DNA of 64,000 nucleotides from Gammaproteobacteria bacterium (GCA_018826895.1 JAHJYA010000029.1:48447-112446), one strand, 5' to 3'; positions 1 to 7,273 are shown, counted from the stretch's first letter. The notes: generated by a model not told the origin, from the sequence alone. Made by a program: numbers and translations.

Positions 1-422
1 GTGTCTTCATCGTGGTAAATGCCGCGATAGGTGATCAGCAGGCCCATCATAAAGTCGGTGGCGGCCTCTTCTGCTTCCTCCGCCACCACCAACTCCAGCA
101 CCGGGTACTGCAAGAACACCACACACATCGCCAACAGGCTGATGCCCTCGCCGAACTTCATCATCTCGAATAGATCCTCGAAATCCGCCGGGTCAAACCC
201 GTTCTCCTCAATGTCCTTGAAATCGAAGGTGCTCAGGTCGATGGCCACATCATCGAACGGCTCATTGATCAGTGGATTGGCCAGCACCGGATGCACAACA
301 TTCACCTTGGCCCTGCCCGCTCGGTTCTGCTTGGCCTTGGCTTTGGCCCGCTGGGCACGTTTTTGCTGCTTATCTGAGGAGGCCATGGAGGCGGATTCCT
401 TGTTCGCGGTGGCCAGAGACAT
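1..422 (-). CDS. Hypothetical protein, 3' end cut by window edge
   Basis: The minus strand is open from the window edge to an ATG at 422, with an in-frame alternative ATG at 386. The N-terminus is very basic and low in complexity (runs of K, R, Q and A over about residues 15-35). It is followed by an acidic segment rich in D, E and F, then a hydrophobic stretch (LLAMCVVFLQYPVLELVV) and more acidic residues. No stop is seen because the C-terminus lies outside the window. I do not recognise the family; the alternation of basic tail and acidic helical body suggests a soluble conserved protein rather than an enzyme with known motifs. It lies just upstream of the cassette array on the opposite strand and is not an integron integrase. 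Confidence 0.6.
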   Translation of the reverse strand, partial: MSLATANKESASMASSDKQQKRAQRAKAKAKQNRAGRAKVNVVHPVLANPLINEPFDDVAIDLSTFDFKDIEENGFDPADFEDLFEMMKFGEGISLLAMCVVFLQYPVLELVVAEEAEEAATDFMMGLLITYRGIYHDED

Positions 423-633
423 GGCACAGGTGGGCGGGGGATAGTCTATTCAGTCTTGGCAAGGCTTTGGCAGGCGCGGGGAAGAATTTTCCTGCTGTGA
501 ATATCCTGTACGGACGAAAATCCAGCCTCCCCGCAAGAAATCTATGCCCTGCTCTACTGTGCTTGGTCATGTGTATGCGCAAACACATTGCCGCGCCCTA
601 CCAGAACCGATAGAAACGCCTAAACCTCAACAG

Positions 634-702
634 CTACCCTTTGAGCACGACGGCGATAGCGGCGAAAACGACTAAAGCGCCACCCACTCGCAATAGACGC
701 AT
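634..702 (-). CDS. Possible 22-residue hydrophobic peptide or gene remnant
   Basis: A short minus-strand frame starts MRLLRVGGALVV, continues as a single hydrophobic helix and ends in KG-stop. The same frame stays open upstream for about 30 more codons, so this may be the C-terminal end of a decayed membrane protein rather than a real small gene. No good ribosome binding site was seen. It is listed because the hydrophobic pattern is protein-like. Confidence is low. Confidence 0.2.
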   Translation of the reverse strand: MRLLRVGGALVVFAAIAVVLKG

Positions 703-775
703 GCCGCACGAATCGAGTAGTGTCTCAAGCACGATTACTGCCGTACCTGACCGAGCAAATAAGGCTGTCCAGCTA

Positions 776-852
776 TGGTGTATAACGCCCTTATACGCTC
801 ATCAAAACGCTGAAAGCCCCAGCCTAGACAGGGAAAGGAATGTTATACACCA
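776..852. repeat. Inverted repeat, possibly a degenerate attC-like site
   Basis: The 11-base arm tggtgtataac at 776-786 is matched by its exact reverse complement at 842-852, giving a 77-bp unit, close to the 76-78 bp of the attC sites that follow. The ends resemble R''/R' cores (GTATAAC and GTTATAC), but the inner arms pair poorly, so attC identity is only a guess. Confidence 0.35.
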
Positions 853-911
853 CGCTCGTCCAGGGAGTTATGCACCAGTTGGTGTCTATTTATAGTTATG
901 CGTAATCGAGC

Positions 912-1211
912 ATGAAGAATAAATTGAGCTCAAAGGAAAAAGAACTCTGGAATAGGATATCCAAAATTCTCTGGAAGAATTGGGATCCTATCGGTGTCTA
1001 CGAAGAAGACGCTGAGTGGGATGATGAATACGATAGCTATGTACCTCACATATTCCGACTCGCAGTAGAGGGTTGCGATCACATTAGAATCGCCGCTTCA
1101 CTCACATCAACAATTCGTCAAAATATCGGATTGAGCGCCACAGACAAAAACGAACATGACATTAATGTTGCAAAGTTAATCGTCAGTGCCAGACAGGAAA
1201 TATTAGGCTAG
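912..1211 (+). CDS. Cassette 1 protein, small acidic hypothetical
   Basis: A 99-residue soluble protein, starting 17 bases inside the cassette. The central part (WNRISKILWKNWDPIGVYE, then DDEYDSYVPHIFRL) resembles the WDPIGV...DEYDSYVP pattern I associate with DUF1871-like small proteins, which are often found near immunity or toxin loci; the assignment is from memory and tentative. No catalytic motif is evident. No clear Shine-Dalgarno precedes the ATG, which is common for cassette genes. The base composition is AT-richer than the backbone. Its attC follows 10 bases after the stop. Function unknown. Confidence 0.75.
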   Translation: MKNKLSSKEKELWNRISKILWKNWDPIGVYEEDAEWDDEYDSYVPHIFRLAVEGCDHIRIAASLTSTIRQNIGLSATDKNEHDINVAKLIVSARQEILG

Positions 1212-1221
1212 TGAGCAAATC

Positions 1222-1297
1222 GCATAAAAAGTGGTTCAAGCCGTTCGCTTCGCTCACTGGGACGGGCTAAAGCCCGCCCCTTAACCAAACGTTATCC
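1222..1297 (+). repeat. attC site 1
   Basis: A 76-bp site. The left core GCATAAA (1222-1228) is one base away from the complement of this cassette's own start, GTTATGC at 895; the right core is GTTATCC (1291-1297). The body contains the hairpin arms gacgggctaaagcccgcccc typical of Pseudomonas attC repeats. Recombination would occur between G and TT of the right core. Confidence 0.85.
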
Positions 1298-1321
1298 GTT
1301 CAATTTAATCTGGAGCAAAGA

Positions 1322-1765
1322 ATGTCAGCAAAGTACAACGGTTTAGTATTCAGAACGGAGCTTGAGGCTAATTGGGCGGCATTTTTCGATTTGGCAGGTT
1401 GGAGGTGGAGTGTTAACCCCGAGCCAGTTGAGAATTGGGCTCCAGATTTCCGCGTATCATTCGACTGCGGGCATTCAGAGTGCGGAGGTAGTCATTCTTT
1501 GTTAATCGCGGTATTGCCGCTCTCGAAAATCGAGGATTTTGGAAGTCATCCTTGTAAGCAATATTTTTTTGGAGGCTGGGATCCCGAAAAAAATGCTTCA
1601 ACGATTTCAGAGGACGGCAGCGCTGCATTTGGCATCAACCCATCCGTCACGTACTGGGAAATTTCCCACGGATCCGGTGGCGGCGTCGAAGATGTTTATT
1701 TTAGGGTTGAGAATGCAAATGAGTTATGGAAGAAGGCGAAAAATCTGGTAAAAGCCAGTGCGTAA
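1322..1765 (+). CDS. Cassette 2 protein, PD-(D/E)XK-like nuclease fold candidate
   Basis: A 147-residue protein, with GGAG at 1312-1315 ahead of the ATG. Residues 10-50 (RTELEANWAAFFDLAGWRW, then a short gap to WAPDF) match the S/T-LEARWA-FFD...PDF signature of small phage and plasmid endonuclease-fold proteins, in which the glutamate of LEAxW and the aspartate of PDF belong to the active site. The usual following E-x-K strand is not obvious: the equivalent strand reads LLIAVLPLSK, so the active site may be rearranged or dead. The region also contains a Cys/His cluster (CGHSECGGSH) that could bind metal. It is bounded by attC sites 1 and 2. The nuclease assignment is inference from motif shape. 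Confidence 0.7.
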   Translation: MSAKYNGLVFRTELEANWAAFFDLAGWRWSVNPEPVENWAPDFRVSFDCGHSECGGSHSLLIAVLPLSKIEDFGSHPCKQYFFGGWDPEKNASTISEDGSAAFGINPSVTYWEISHGSGGGVEDVYFRVENANELWKKAKNLVKASA

Positions 1766-1768
1766 AAC

Positions 1769-1846
1769 GGATAACAAAGCCATTAAATTCGCTCCCTTCG
1801 GTCGCCGGACGCTCGTACCTCGCGCCGTTTATGGTGGGCGTTATAT
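1769..1846 (+). repeat. attC site 2 (different sequence class)
   Basis: A 78-bp site with left core GGATAAC (1769-1775), the exact complement of the cassette start GTTATCC at 1291, and right core GTTATAT (1840-1846). The inner sequence (cattaaattcgctcccttcg and onward) is unlike the other three sites, indicating that this cassette came from a different attC lineage. Confidence 0.8.
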
Positions 1847-1862
1847 TCGCTAAAGGGATTTT

Positions 1863-2504
1863 GTGCGCGTGAGTCAAGACGAAATCAAACTAGAGAAGCC
1901 TTTGTTCTATAACAACCCATTCGGATTAAGATTTGAGATTGGCCCATCTGAAATTGGCGTCTGGGCCAACCGAGAAAAAAGCCAACTTAATGAAGAATAC
2001 TTCAAAGCCGCCCTAGAAAGAGCACAAAGTATATTTAACACAGCCTTTACATCTTCAGATGACATATCAATTGCCTATCAGATATTTTCTGACGGCAGAC
2101 GAAAAATTAAGAAAAAATGCCATGTTCTTCGTCAAATAAAAATAGAAAAATCAAAAGAAATTTCATTCTCCGAGCACAGAGAATTATATTTGGAAAATTT
2201 AAACTATAAATGTGAATACTGGCATCGAGCCACGGCACACGAGTTAACAACAGAAGATGCAAATATCAATAAAATTTTGTTAGCCTTAATAAATACTGAC
2301 TTTGGATCAAGGCAGCCATCAATTGGCGGTGAATGTTATTTCATAAACCACACCAAAGGTCTTGTGCTGAATCTCTACGACGACCGAGGTATGGATGTAG
2401 TGGCTCTAAAAAGAGAAACGCTACTGCCTTTATACAAAAGGCATAACGAGTGGATACTGAACTACGATAGAGAGCACATTGATGAGGTGTTCTCGCAAAT
2501 ATAA
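1863..2504 (+). CDS. Cassette 3 protein, DUF3885 family
   Basis: A 213-residue protein starting at GTG 1863 (alternative GTG 1869), with AAAGGG just upstream. The N-terminus (LFYNNPFGLRFEIG) and the C-terminal block (FINHTKGLVLNLYDDRGMD, then LLPLYKRHNEWILNYDRE) match the pattern of DUF3885 proteins, whose function is unknown. No enzyme motif is visible; the conserved acidic and aromatic residues suggest a binding or immunity-like fold. Strongly AT-rich compared with the chromosome. The stop codon TAA lies inside the left core of attC 3, so the cassette has almost no 3' untranslated space. Confidence 0.8.
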   Translation: MRVSQDEIKLEKPLFYNNPFGLRFEIGPSEIGVWANREKSQLNEEYFKAALERAQSIFNTAFTSSDDISIAYQIFSDGRRKIKKKCHVLRQIKIEKSKEISFSEHRELYLENLNYKCEYWHRATAHELTTEDANINKILLALINTDFGSRQPSIGGECYFINHTKGLVLNLYDDRGMDVVALKRETLLPLYKRHNEWILNYDREHIDEVFSQI

Positions 2505-2576
2505 CAACTGGCTCAAGCCGTTCGCTTCGCTCACTGCGGGACCGGCTAAAGCCGGCCCCTTAACCAAACGTTATGA
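2499..2576 (+). repeat. attC site 3
   Basis: A 78-bp site with left core ATATAAC (2499-2505), complementary to the cassette start GTTATAT at 1840, and right core GTTATGA (2570-2576). The body is nearly identical to site 1 (ctcaagccgttcgcttcgct shared). It overlaps the stop of the preceding ORF and the first ATG of the next. Confidence 0.85.
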
Positions 2577-2914
2577 ATATGAATGAATACACCACCACAA
2601 TGGCAATGCTTGCACCTGAGCTGTTAATCCTTGCAGCAGGGTTTTCTTTGTTTGGCATTGCATCGTTGATATTTTCAATAAGACAACGCTCAGTTATTGC
2701 CTTTTTATCATTCGCGTTATTCATGCTCTGCGCCATTATAAAGCTCACAAAATTCTCAATAATGGCGTTCATTCCAATGCAATGCCCTAATGGCCAATGC
2801 AATCCAACAGAATTCAACCAGAAAATTCTAAATTTCTCGTTACTAATAGAACCTTATTTATTCCTAGCAGCTGCCATTTGCACAATCATTTACACGACCA
2901 AAAACAAAGCATAA
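2573..2914 (+). CDS. Cassette 4 protein, small membrane protein
   Basis: A 113-residue protein with three hydrophobic segments, roughly residues 8-32, 40-62 and 87-108, so an inner-membrane protein of three helices. A short loop between helices two and three holds two cysteines (QCPNGQC). The first ATG (2573) is part of the attC 3 right core; a second in-frame ATG at 2579 is an alternative start, and no Shine-Dalgarno is clear for either. I do not recognise the family. Cassette genes of this size and topology are common and mostly uncharacterised. Confidence 0.7.
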   Translation: MNMNEYTTTMAMLAPELLILAAGFSLFGIASLIFSIRQRSVIAFLSFALFMLCAIIKLTKFSIMAFIPMQCPNGQCNPTEFNQKILNFSLLIEPYLFLAAAICTIIYTTKNKA

Positions 2915-2927
2915 ACCGTGTGTAAAT

Positions 2928-3003
2928 GCACAACAAATGGTTCAAACCGTTCGCTCTGCTCACTGGGACGGGCTAAAGCCCGCCCCTTAACCAAATGTTA
3001 GGC
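2928..3003 (+). repeat. attC site 4
   Basis: A 76-bp site with right core GTTAGGC (2997-3003) and the shared Pseudomonas-type body. The left core reads GCACAAC rather than TCATAAC, the complement of its cassette start, so the outer stem is imperfect. Confidence 0.8.
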
Positions 3004-3024
3004 CTGCATCCCAATGGAGCACAC

Positions 3025-3741
3025 ATGAGCAATGGAGTTCTGCTTTTCAAAGGGATGACAACAGGAATCCTGAATGGCGATTTTCAAATATCAATTAACG
3101 AAAACGGCGAACCCGACGCAAAGTTAATACTTTCCACCGCATATAACGTCATTCCAGTATGGCTTCGTATAGCAAAAGACAACTTAGATTTAGCAAAATT
3201 AGCACACGAAGCAATTCTGGAAAAATGGAACCAAAATTCAGATTATCAAAAATCACTGCTAATAGCTGAACTAACGCCATCAATGCAAGTTATAGTTGCA
3301 TGCGGCATAGCTCTTGATGGGCTATACGAAATGTTGCGACCTAACGCAAAAATATCAGAGCAGGACATAAAATCTTGGAAGCGTAAACGCACCAGCCGAG
3401 GGGCCCAGATTTTTGAGATCATCAGGCGCTCGTACAGATTAAGCAACGATGCCAGTAAAAAAATTAAGCTAGCAATTTCACAAATAATTAAGCTGCGGGA
3501 TATGGCCATCCATCCAAGTCTAGAGCTTAAGAACGCAGTTTTGAGGCCAGAGATATCCGTTGGAGTGGACTGGAAATTTAGTGCATTTCGCTTCGAAAAC
3601 GCCAAAAACTGCCTAGAATCAACACTCAACATATTTATTCATTTACATGATCATCCACGCCAAATAAAAGCCAACAGCACGGCAATGGAAAATATATTTC
3701 ACGCACTGTATGAGCTGGCAGTCATTCAACCAAATGCCTAA
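3025..3741 (+). CDS. Cassette 5 protein, HEPN-like motif
   Basis: A 238-residue protein. I chose the ATG at 3025, preceded by GGAG at 3016-3019; an upstream ATG at 2995 falls inside attC 4. The protein is largely helical. Its second half contains IIKLRDMAIHP, an R-x4-H motif in the context typical of HEPN ribonuclease or nucleotide-binding domains, followed by a further long helix (FENAKNCLESTLNIFIHL). The family call is inference from this motif and the helical layout; no known toxin name can be given. The stop TAA is embedded in the left core of the truncated fifth attC. No partner antitoxin gene is apparent in the cassette. Confidence 0.7.
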   Translation: MSNGVLLFKGMTTGILNGDFQISINENGEPDAKLILSTAYNVIPVWLRIAKDNLDLAKLAHEAILEKWNQNSDYQKSLLIAELTPSMQVIVACGIALDGLYEMLRPNAKISEQDIKSWKRKRTSRGAQIFEIIRRSYRLSNDASKKIKLAISQIIKLRDMAIHPSLELKNAVLRPEISVGVDWKFSAFRFENAKNCLESTLNIFIHLHDHPRQIKANSTAMENIFHALYELAVIQPNA

Positions 3742-3742
3742 C
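3736..3742 (+). repeat. Left core of a truncated attC (array end)
   Basis: GCCTAAC, the exact complement of this cassette's start GTTAGGC at 2997, marks the start of a fifth attC. The expected 70-bp body and right core are missing; unrelated sequence follows at once. The array therefore ends in a deletion or rearrangement. Confidence 0.7.
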
Positions 3743-4194
3743 AACTGTATATGGACTCTCCCCACAAGCAGTGAGCAAAGCTTTTTCTTCTGCACCTGTC
3801 GTCAGCGCGGTTGCATTCGTATATCCAGCCTGTGATGGACGCTTGGCCCTGGCCATTCTGTAGTTCGCGCAGCGGGGCCAAGCGTTCAATTGATCTTGTG
3901 CCCTCAGTGGTGGATGAAAAAAGCATCATCCACCCTACGGCCTCGCCTATCAAAGCTGTGCTACGGACCACAACCACAAGCACGTCATGGGGAAAGGAAA
4001 CAGGTTGATCGCTCGGCTAACCCACTGCTCTGCCCAGGTTCTACCCGTCGCAAGAGAGCAACCCGCAACATTAATAGCTCCTGCCCCCCACCCCCACCAT
4101 CTGATCCGCTTTTTATTGGAAAACCTGAGTCTGTTACCGGACCAGCCCTGCCCGCATCATTCGCCTCGCCTGATAAAGCCCGACGAGGCCCGTA
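3743..4194. other. Intergenic region between cassette array and ccoG
   Basis: About 450 bases without a credible gene. It holds a hairpin (ggtggatg at 3909-3916 with catccacc at 3927-3934, A-rich loop) of the kind seen in many Pseudomonas intergenic repeats. I saw no clear Anr/FNR box ahead of ccoG. Confidence 0.5.
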
Positions 4195-5610
4195 ATGAGC
4201 GAACGAATTCCCGCGCAGATCATCGAGACCATTGACCCGCGCCAGCCTATCCGCCTGACCCCGTCACAAGCGGGCGGGCCGATTCATACCCGCAGTTTTA
4301 GCGGCCGTTTTCGTAACCTGCGCCTGTATGGCGCGGGTCTGCTGTTTCTGATCTTCTTCGGCACCGCCTGGCTGGACTGGGGTGGTCGCCAGGCGGTGTT
4401 GTGGAATTTGGCCGAGCACCGTTACTACATCTTTGGCGCGACCTTCTGGCCGCAGGATTTCATCCTGCTCTCGGCCCTGCTGATCATCGCGGCGTTTGGC
4501 TTGTTCACCATCACCGTGGTGGCCGGGCGGGTGTGGTGTGGCTACACCTGCCCGCAGAGCGTGTGGACCTGGGTATTTATGTGGGCCGAGAAGGTCACCG
4601 AGGGTGAGCGCAACCAGCGGATCAAGCTGGATGCGGCGCCCTGGTCACTGAACAAGCTGCTGCGGCGCAGTGCCAAGCACGGGATCTGGCTGGGCGTCAG
4701 CCTGCTTACGGCGGTGACCTTTATTGGTTATTTCACGCCGATCCGCGAGTTGGCCAGCGACCTGCTGCGCCTGCAACTGGCGGGCGGCACCCTGGTTTGG
4801 GTGCTGTTCTTTATGGCCGCCACTTACCTCAACGCCGGCTGGCTGCGCGAGAAGGTCTGCGTACACATGTGCCCCTACTCGCGCTTCCAGAGTGCAATGT
4901 TCGACGATGACACCCTGCTGGTGTCCTACGACGCCAAGCGTGGCGAAGACCGTGGCCCGCGTAAGAAGGACAGCGACCACAAGGCCGAAGGCCTCGGCGA
5001 CTGCATCGACTGCACTATGTGCGTGCAGGTCTGCCCGACCGGTATCGATATCCGCGATGGCCTGCAGATCGACTGCATCAGTTGCGGCGCCTGCATCGAT
5101 GCCTGCGATTCGATCATGGACAAGATGGGCTACGCCAGAGGCCTGGTTGGCTACCACTCGGAGCGGCAACTGCAGGGCGGCAAGACTCACTGGCTGCGCC
5201 CCCGGCTGGTCGGCTATGGCATCGCTCTGGTGCTGATGTTCGGCGCCTTTGCCTGGGCCTTGAATGACCGTTCGATGCTCTCCATCGACTCGGCCAAGGA
5301 CCGCAGCATGTTCCGCGAGAATCAGCTGGGGCAGATCGAAAATACCTATCTGCTCAAGGTGATCAACAAGACCCAACAGCCACAGCGCTATGGCCTGGCC
5401 CTGGTCGACAGCCCCGGCTTGCGCCTGGATGCGCCGCAACAGTTGCAGCTGAACCCCGGGGAGATTCTCGATGTGCCGGTGACGGTGGTGCAGGAGAGCG
5501 ACACGCTCGAAGCCAGCGCCCTGCCGGTGCGCTTCGCGATCCAAAACCTGGTCGATGCCAGTGAGCAGGCGCAGACCCAGAGCACCTTTCTCTCGCCGCG
5601 CTGGCGCTGA
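4195..5610 (+). CDS. ccoG: cbb3 oxidase accessory protein CcoG (RdxA/FixG)
   Basis: A 471-residue inner-membrane iron-sulfur protein that, in characterised relatives, reduces copper for assembly of cbb3-type cytochrome c oxidase. The sequence shows four membrane segments in the first half and one near residue 345, the conserved VWCGYTCPQSVW motif, and two ferredoxin-type 4Fe-4S motifs (CIDCTMCVQVCP and CISCGACIDACD) followed by a periplasmic Ig-like C-terminal domain. GAGG precedes the ATG. The usual neighbours ccoNOPQ and ccoHIS are absent here, so this is either a second copy or an unlinked ccoG. It is the first backbone gene after the cassette array. Confidence 0.93.
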   Translation: MSERIPAQIIETIDPRQPIRLTPSQAGGPIHTRSFSGRFRNLRLYGAGLLFLIFFGTAWLDWGGRQAVLWNLAEHRYYIFGATFWPQDFILLSALLIIAAFGLFTITVVAGRVWCGYTCPQSVWTWVFMWAEKVTEGERNQRIKLDAAPWSLNKLLRRSAKHGIWLGVSLLTAVTFIGYFTPIRELASDLLRLQLAGGTLVWVLFFMAATYLNAGWLREKVCVHMCPYSRFQSAMFDDDTLLVSYDAKRGEDRGPRKKDSDHKAEGLGDCIDCTMCVQVCPTGIDIRDGLQIDCISCGACIDACDSIMDKMGYARGLVGYHSERQLQGGKTHWLRPRLVGYGIALVLMFGAFAWALNDRSMLSIDSAKDRSMFRENQLGQIENTYLLKVINKTQQPQRYGLALVDSPGLRLDAPQQLQLNPGEILDVPVTVVQESDTLEASALPVRFAIQNLVDASEQAQTQSTFLSPRWR

Positions 5611-5672
5611 CAGACATGGTTCGGCAACTCCCAGTAGACTGTGGCCTCCCCCTGGCCGCAGTCACGGATACG

Positions 5673-7082
5673 ATGAAACGCTACGAGAAATTCGCCGACC
5701 AGATTGCCGAACTGATTCGCTCTGGTGTGCTCGCTCCCGGCGAGAAGGTGCCGTCGGTGCGCCACGCCAGCCGTACTCATGGGGTCAGCCCGTCCACAGT
5801 GTTTCAGGCGTACTACCTGCTGGAAGACCGCGGCCTGATCCAGGCGCGCGCCCGCTCAGGCTACTTCGTTCGCGAGCTGGCGCGGCATTCCCTGGCTGAG
5901 CCGGAAACCAGCCAGCAGCCGACGCAGACCACCGAGGTGGATGTCAGCGAGCTGGTGTTCTCGGTACTCGCTTCGCTGAAAGACCCCGGCACCGTGCCGT
6001 TCGGCTCGGCCTTCCCCAGCCCGCAGCTGTTTCCTCTGCCGCGCTTGGCCCGCTCCATGGCGCAGAGCGTGCGTGATATGCCAGCGCAAGCGGTGATCGC
6101 CGATATGACTGAGGGCAACCCCAACCTGCGCCGGCAGATCGCTCTGCGTTATATGGTCAGCGGCGTGATGCTGCCGCTGGAGGAACTGGTGATCACCAGC
6201 GGCGCCATGGAAGCGCTCAACCTCTGCCTGCAATGTGTGACTCAGCCAGGCGATCTGGTGGCCATCGAGGCGCCGGCCTTCTACGCCACGCTGCAGGTGT
6301 TGGAGCGCTTGAAGCTCAAGGCCGTGGAGATACCAGTCAACCCGCGTGAAGGCATCGACCTGGAGGTGCTCAGCGAGCGCCTGGCCGACCTGCCGATCAA
6401 GGCCTGCTGGTTTATGAGTAGCCTGCAGAACCCGCTCGGCGCGAGCATGAGCGATGACAAAAAGGCCGCGTTGTACCAGCTGCTGCAGCGTCATCAGGTG
6501 CCGCTGATCGAAGATGATGTCTACGCCGAGCTGTATTTCGCCAGCCAGCCGCCCAAACCCGTGAAGAGCTTCGACCGCGAAGGACTGGTGATGCACTGCG
6601 GCTCGTTTTCCAAATGCCTGGCGCCGGGTTATCGGGTCGGCTGGGTGGCCGGCGGGCGCTATGCCGAGCAGATCAGCCGGCTCAAGCTGATGACCACCAT
6701 CTCGCCCTCCGTACCGGCCCAGGCCGCCCTGGCCGATTACCTGCAACACGGCGGTTACGACCGCCACCTGCGCAAGCTACGCCATGCCCTGGAAGCACAG
6801 CAGGCGTCGATGCTGGCCTCAGCGGCGCGGCACTTTCCCACGAGCACCAAGGTGACGCGGCCCAGTGGCGGCTACTTTCTCTGGTTCGAGTTCCCCGAAC
6901 AGGTCGATGCACTGCGTCTGTTTCAGCTCGCCCTGGCCCAGGGCATCAGCCTGGCGCCGGGGCCGATCTTCTCCGCCACCCGGCGCTTTGGTAACTGCGC
7001 ACGGTTGAACTACGGCCACCCCTGGGGCGCCGAGAGTGAACAGGCGATGGCGGTGCTGGGGCGGATTCTCGCTTCGTTCTAG
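5673..7082 (+). CDS. MocR-type regulator (GntR DNA-binding plus aminotransferase domain)
   Basis: A 469-residue protein starting MKRYEKFADQIAEL; an upstream ATG at 5616 is in frame but lies just after the ccoG stop and adds only nonconserved residues. Residues 1-70 form a GntR winged helix (VSPSTVFQAYYLLEDRGLI). The rest is a fold-type I aminotransferase-like domain with the pyridoxal phosphate lysine in SFSKCLAPGYR. MocR proteins bind PLP as effector and usually control PLP, amino-acid or polyamine genes; the target cannot be told here. It lies 62 bases after ccoG on the same strand, but no functional link is evident. Confidence 0.9.
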   Translation: MKRYEKFADQIAELIRSGVLAPGEKVPSVRHASRTHGVSPSTVFQAYYLLEDRGLIQARARSGYFVRELARHSLAEPETSQQPTQTTEVDVSELVFSVLASLKDPGTVPFGSAFPSPQLFPLPRLARSMAQSVRDMPAQAVIADMTEGNPNLRRQIALRYMVSGVMLPLEELVITSGAMEALNLCLQCVTQPGDLVAIEAPAFYATLQVLERLKLKAVEIPVNPREGIDLEVLSERLADLPIKACWFMSSLQNPLGASMSDDKKAALYQLLQRHQVPLIEDDVYAELYFASQPPKPVKSFDREGLVMHCGSFSKCLAPGYRVGWVAGGRYAEQISRLKLMTTISPSVPAQAALADYLQHGGYDRHLRKLRHALEAQQASMLASAARHFPTSTKVTRPSGGYFLWFEFPEQVDALRLFQLALAQGISLAPGPIFSATRRFGNCARLNYGHPWGAESEQAMAVLGRILASF

Positions 7083-7273
7083 GATCTATTGACGTTTTGT
7101 TCGCGGGCAGCAGTCGACGCTGGTGCACACAGCGCCCCTACGAAGTCAGAATCCGCACGGCCAACGGCTTACTAGAGCGCGTAGCAGCCGAAACCTTTGC
7201 TTGAACTTTTCTCTCGGCATTCGCCTGGCGGCTCGGCTAACGTAGCGGCCCGACTTTGCGAGATTCACGCTAT

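Larger units (their letters stand above)
423..894. other. Spacer before the cassette array
   Basis: About 470 bases without a convincing gene. Open frames on the plus strand have no recognisable protein character. The minus strand holds a very short hydrophobic ORF (634-702), and an inverted repeat lies at 776-852. No integrase gene, no recognisable attI and no clear promoter could be made out. Confidence 0.5.
895..3742 (+). mobile_element. Integron gene-cassette array (five cassettes, no integrase in window)
   Basis: Five ORFs on the plus strand are each followed by an attC recombination site: four complete sites (1222-1297, 1769-1846, 2499-2576, 2928-3003) and one cut short at 3736-3742. 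Cassette starts, as core GTTATGC, GTTATCC, GTTATAT, GTTATGA and GTTAGGC, are at 895, 1291, 1840, 2570 and 2997. Three of the attC sites share a near-identical body, as in the chromosomal integrons known from P. alcaligenes and P. stutzeri. The ORFs are clearly more AT-rich than the flanking genes. No intI is visible, so within the window this is an integrase-less attC cluster (CALIN); an integrase could lie upstream, outside it. Confidence 0.88.

Noticed and set aside
388..894. Possible integron integrase upstream of the first cassette
   Set aside because: Neither strand encodes tyrosine-recombinase motifs (R...HxxR...Y) in this stretch, and the partial minus-strand gene before it is an unrelated acidic/basic protein.
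1222..3003. attC repeats considered as CRISPR repeats
   Set aside because: Spacing is gene-sized and irregular, units are 76-78 bp with integron cores and hairpin bodies, and no cas genes are present.
3885..4030. Possible Anr/FNR box upstream of ccoG
   Set aside because: TTGAT half sites occur, but none has a matching ATCAA at the required four-base spacing.
3738..4235. Several short frames between the cassettes and ccoG
   Set aside because: Proline- and serine-rich low-information translations with no start signals, overlapping each other in three frames.
4645..5544. 299-codon minus-strand frame inside ccoG
   Set aside because: It is a shadow of the GC-rich ccoG codons; the ccoG frame has full domain motifs on the plus strand.
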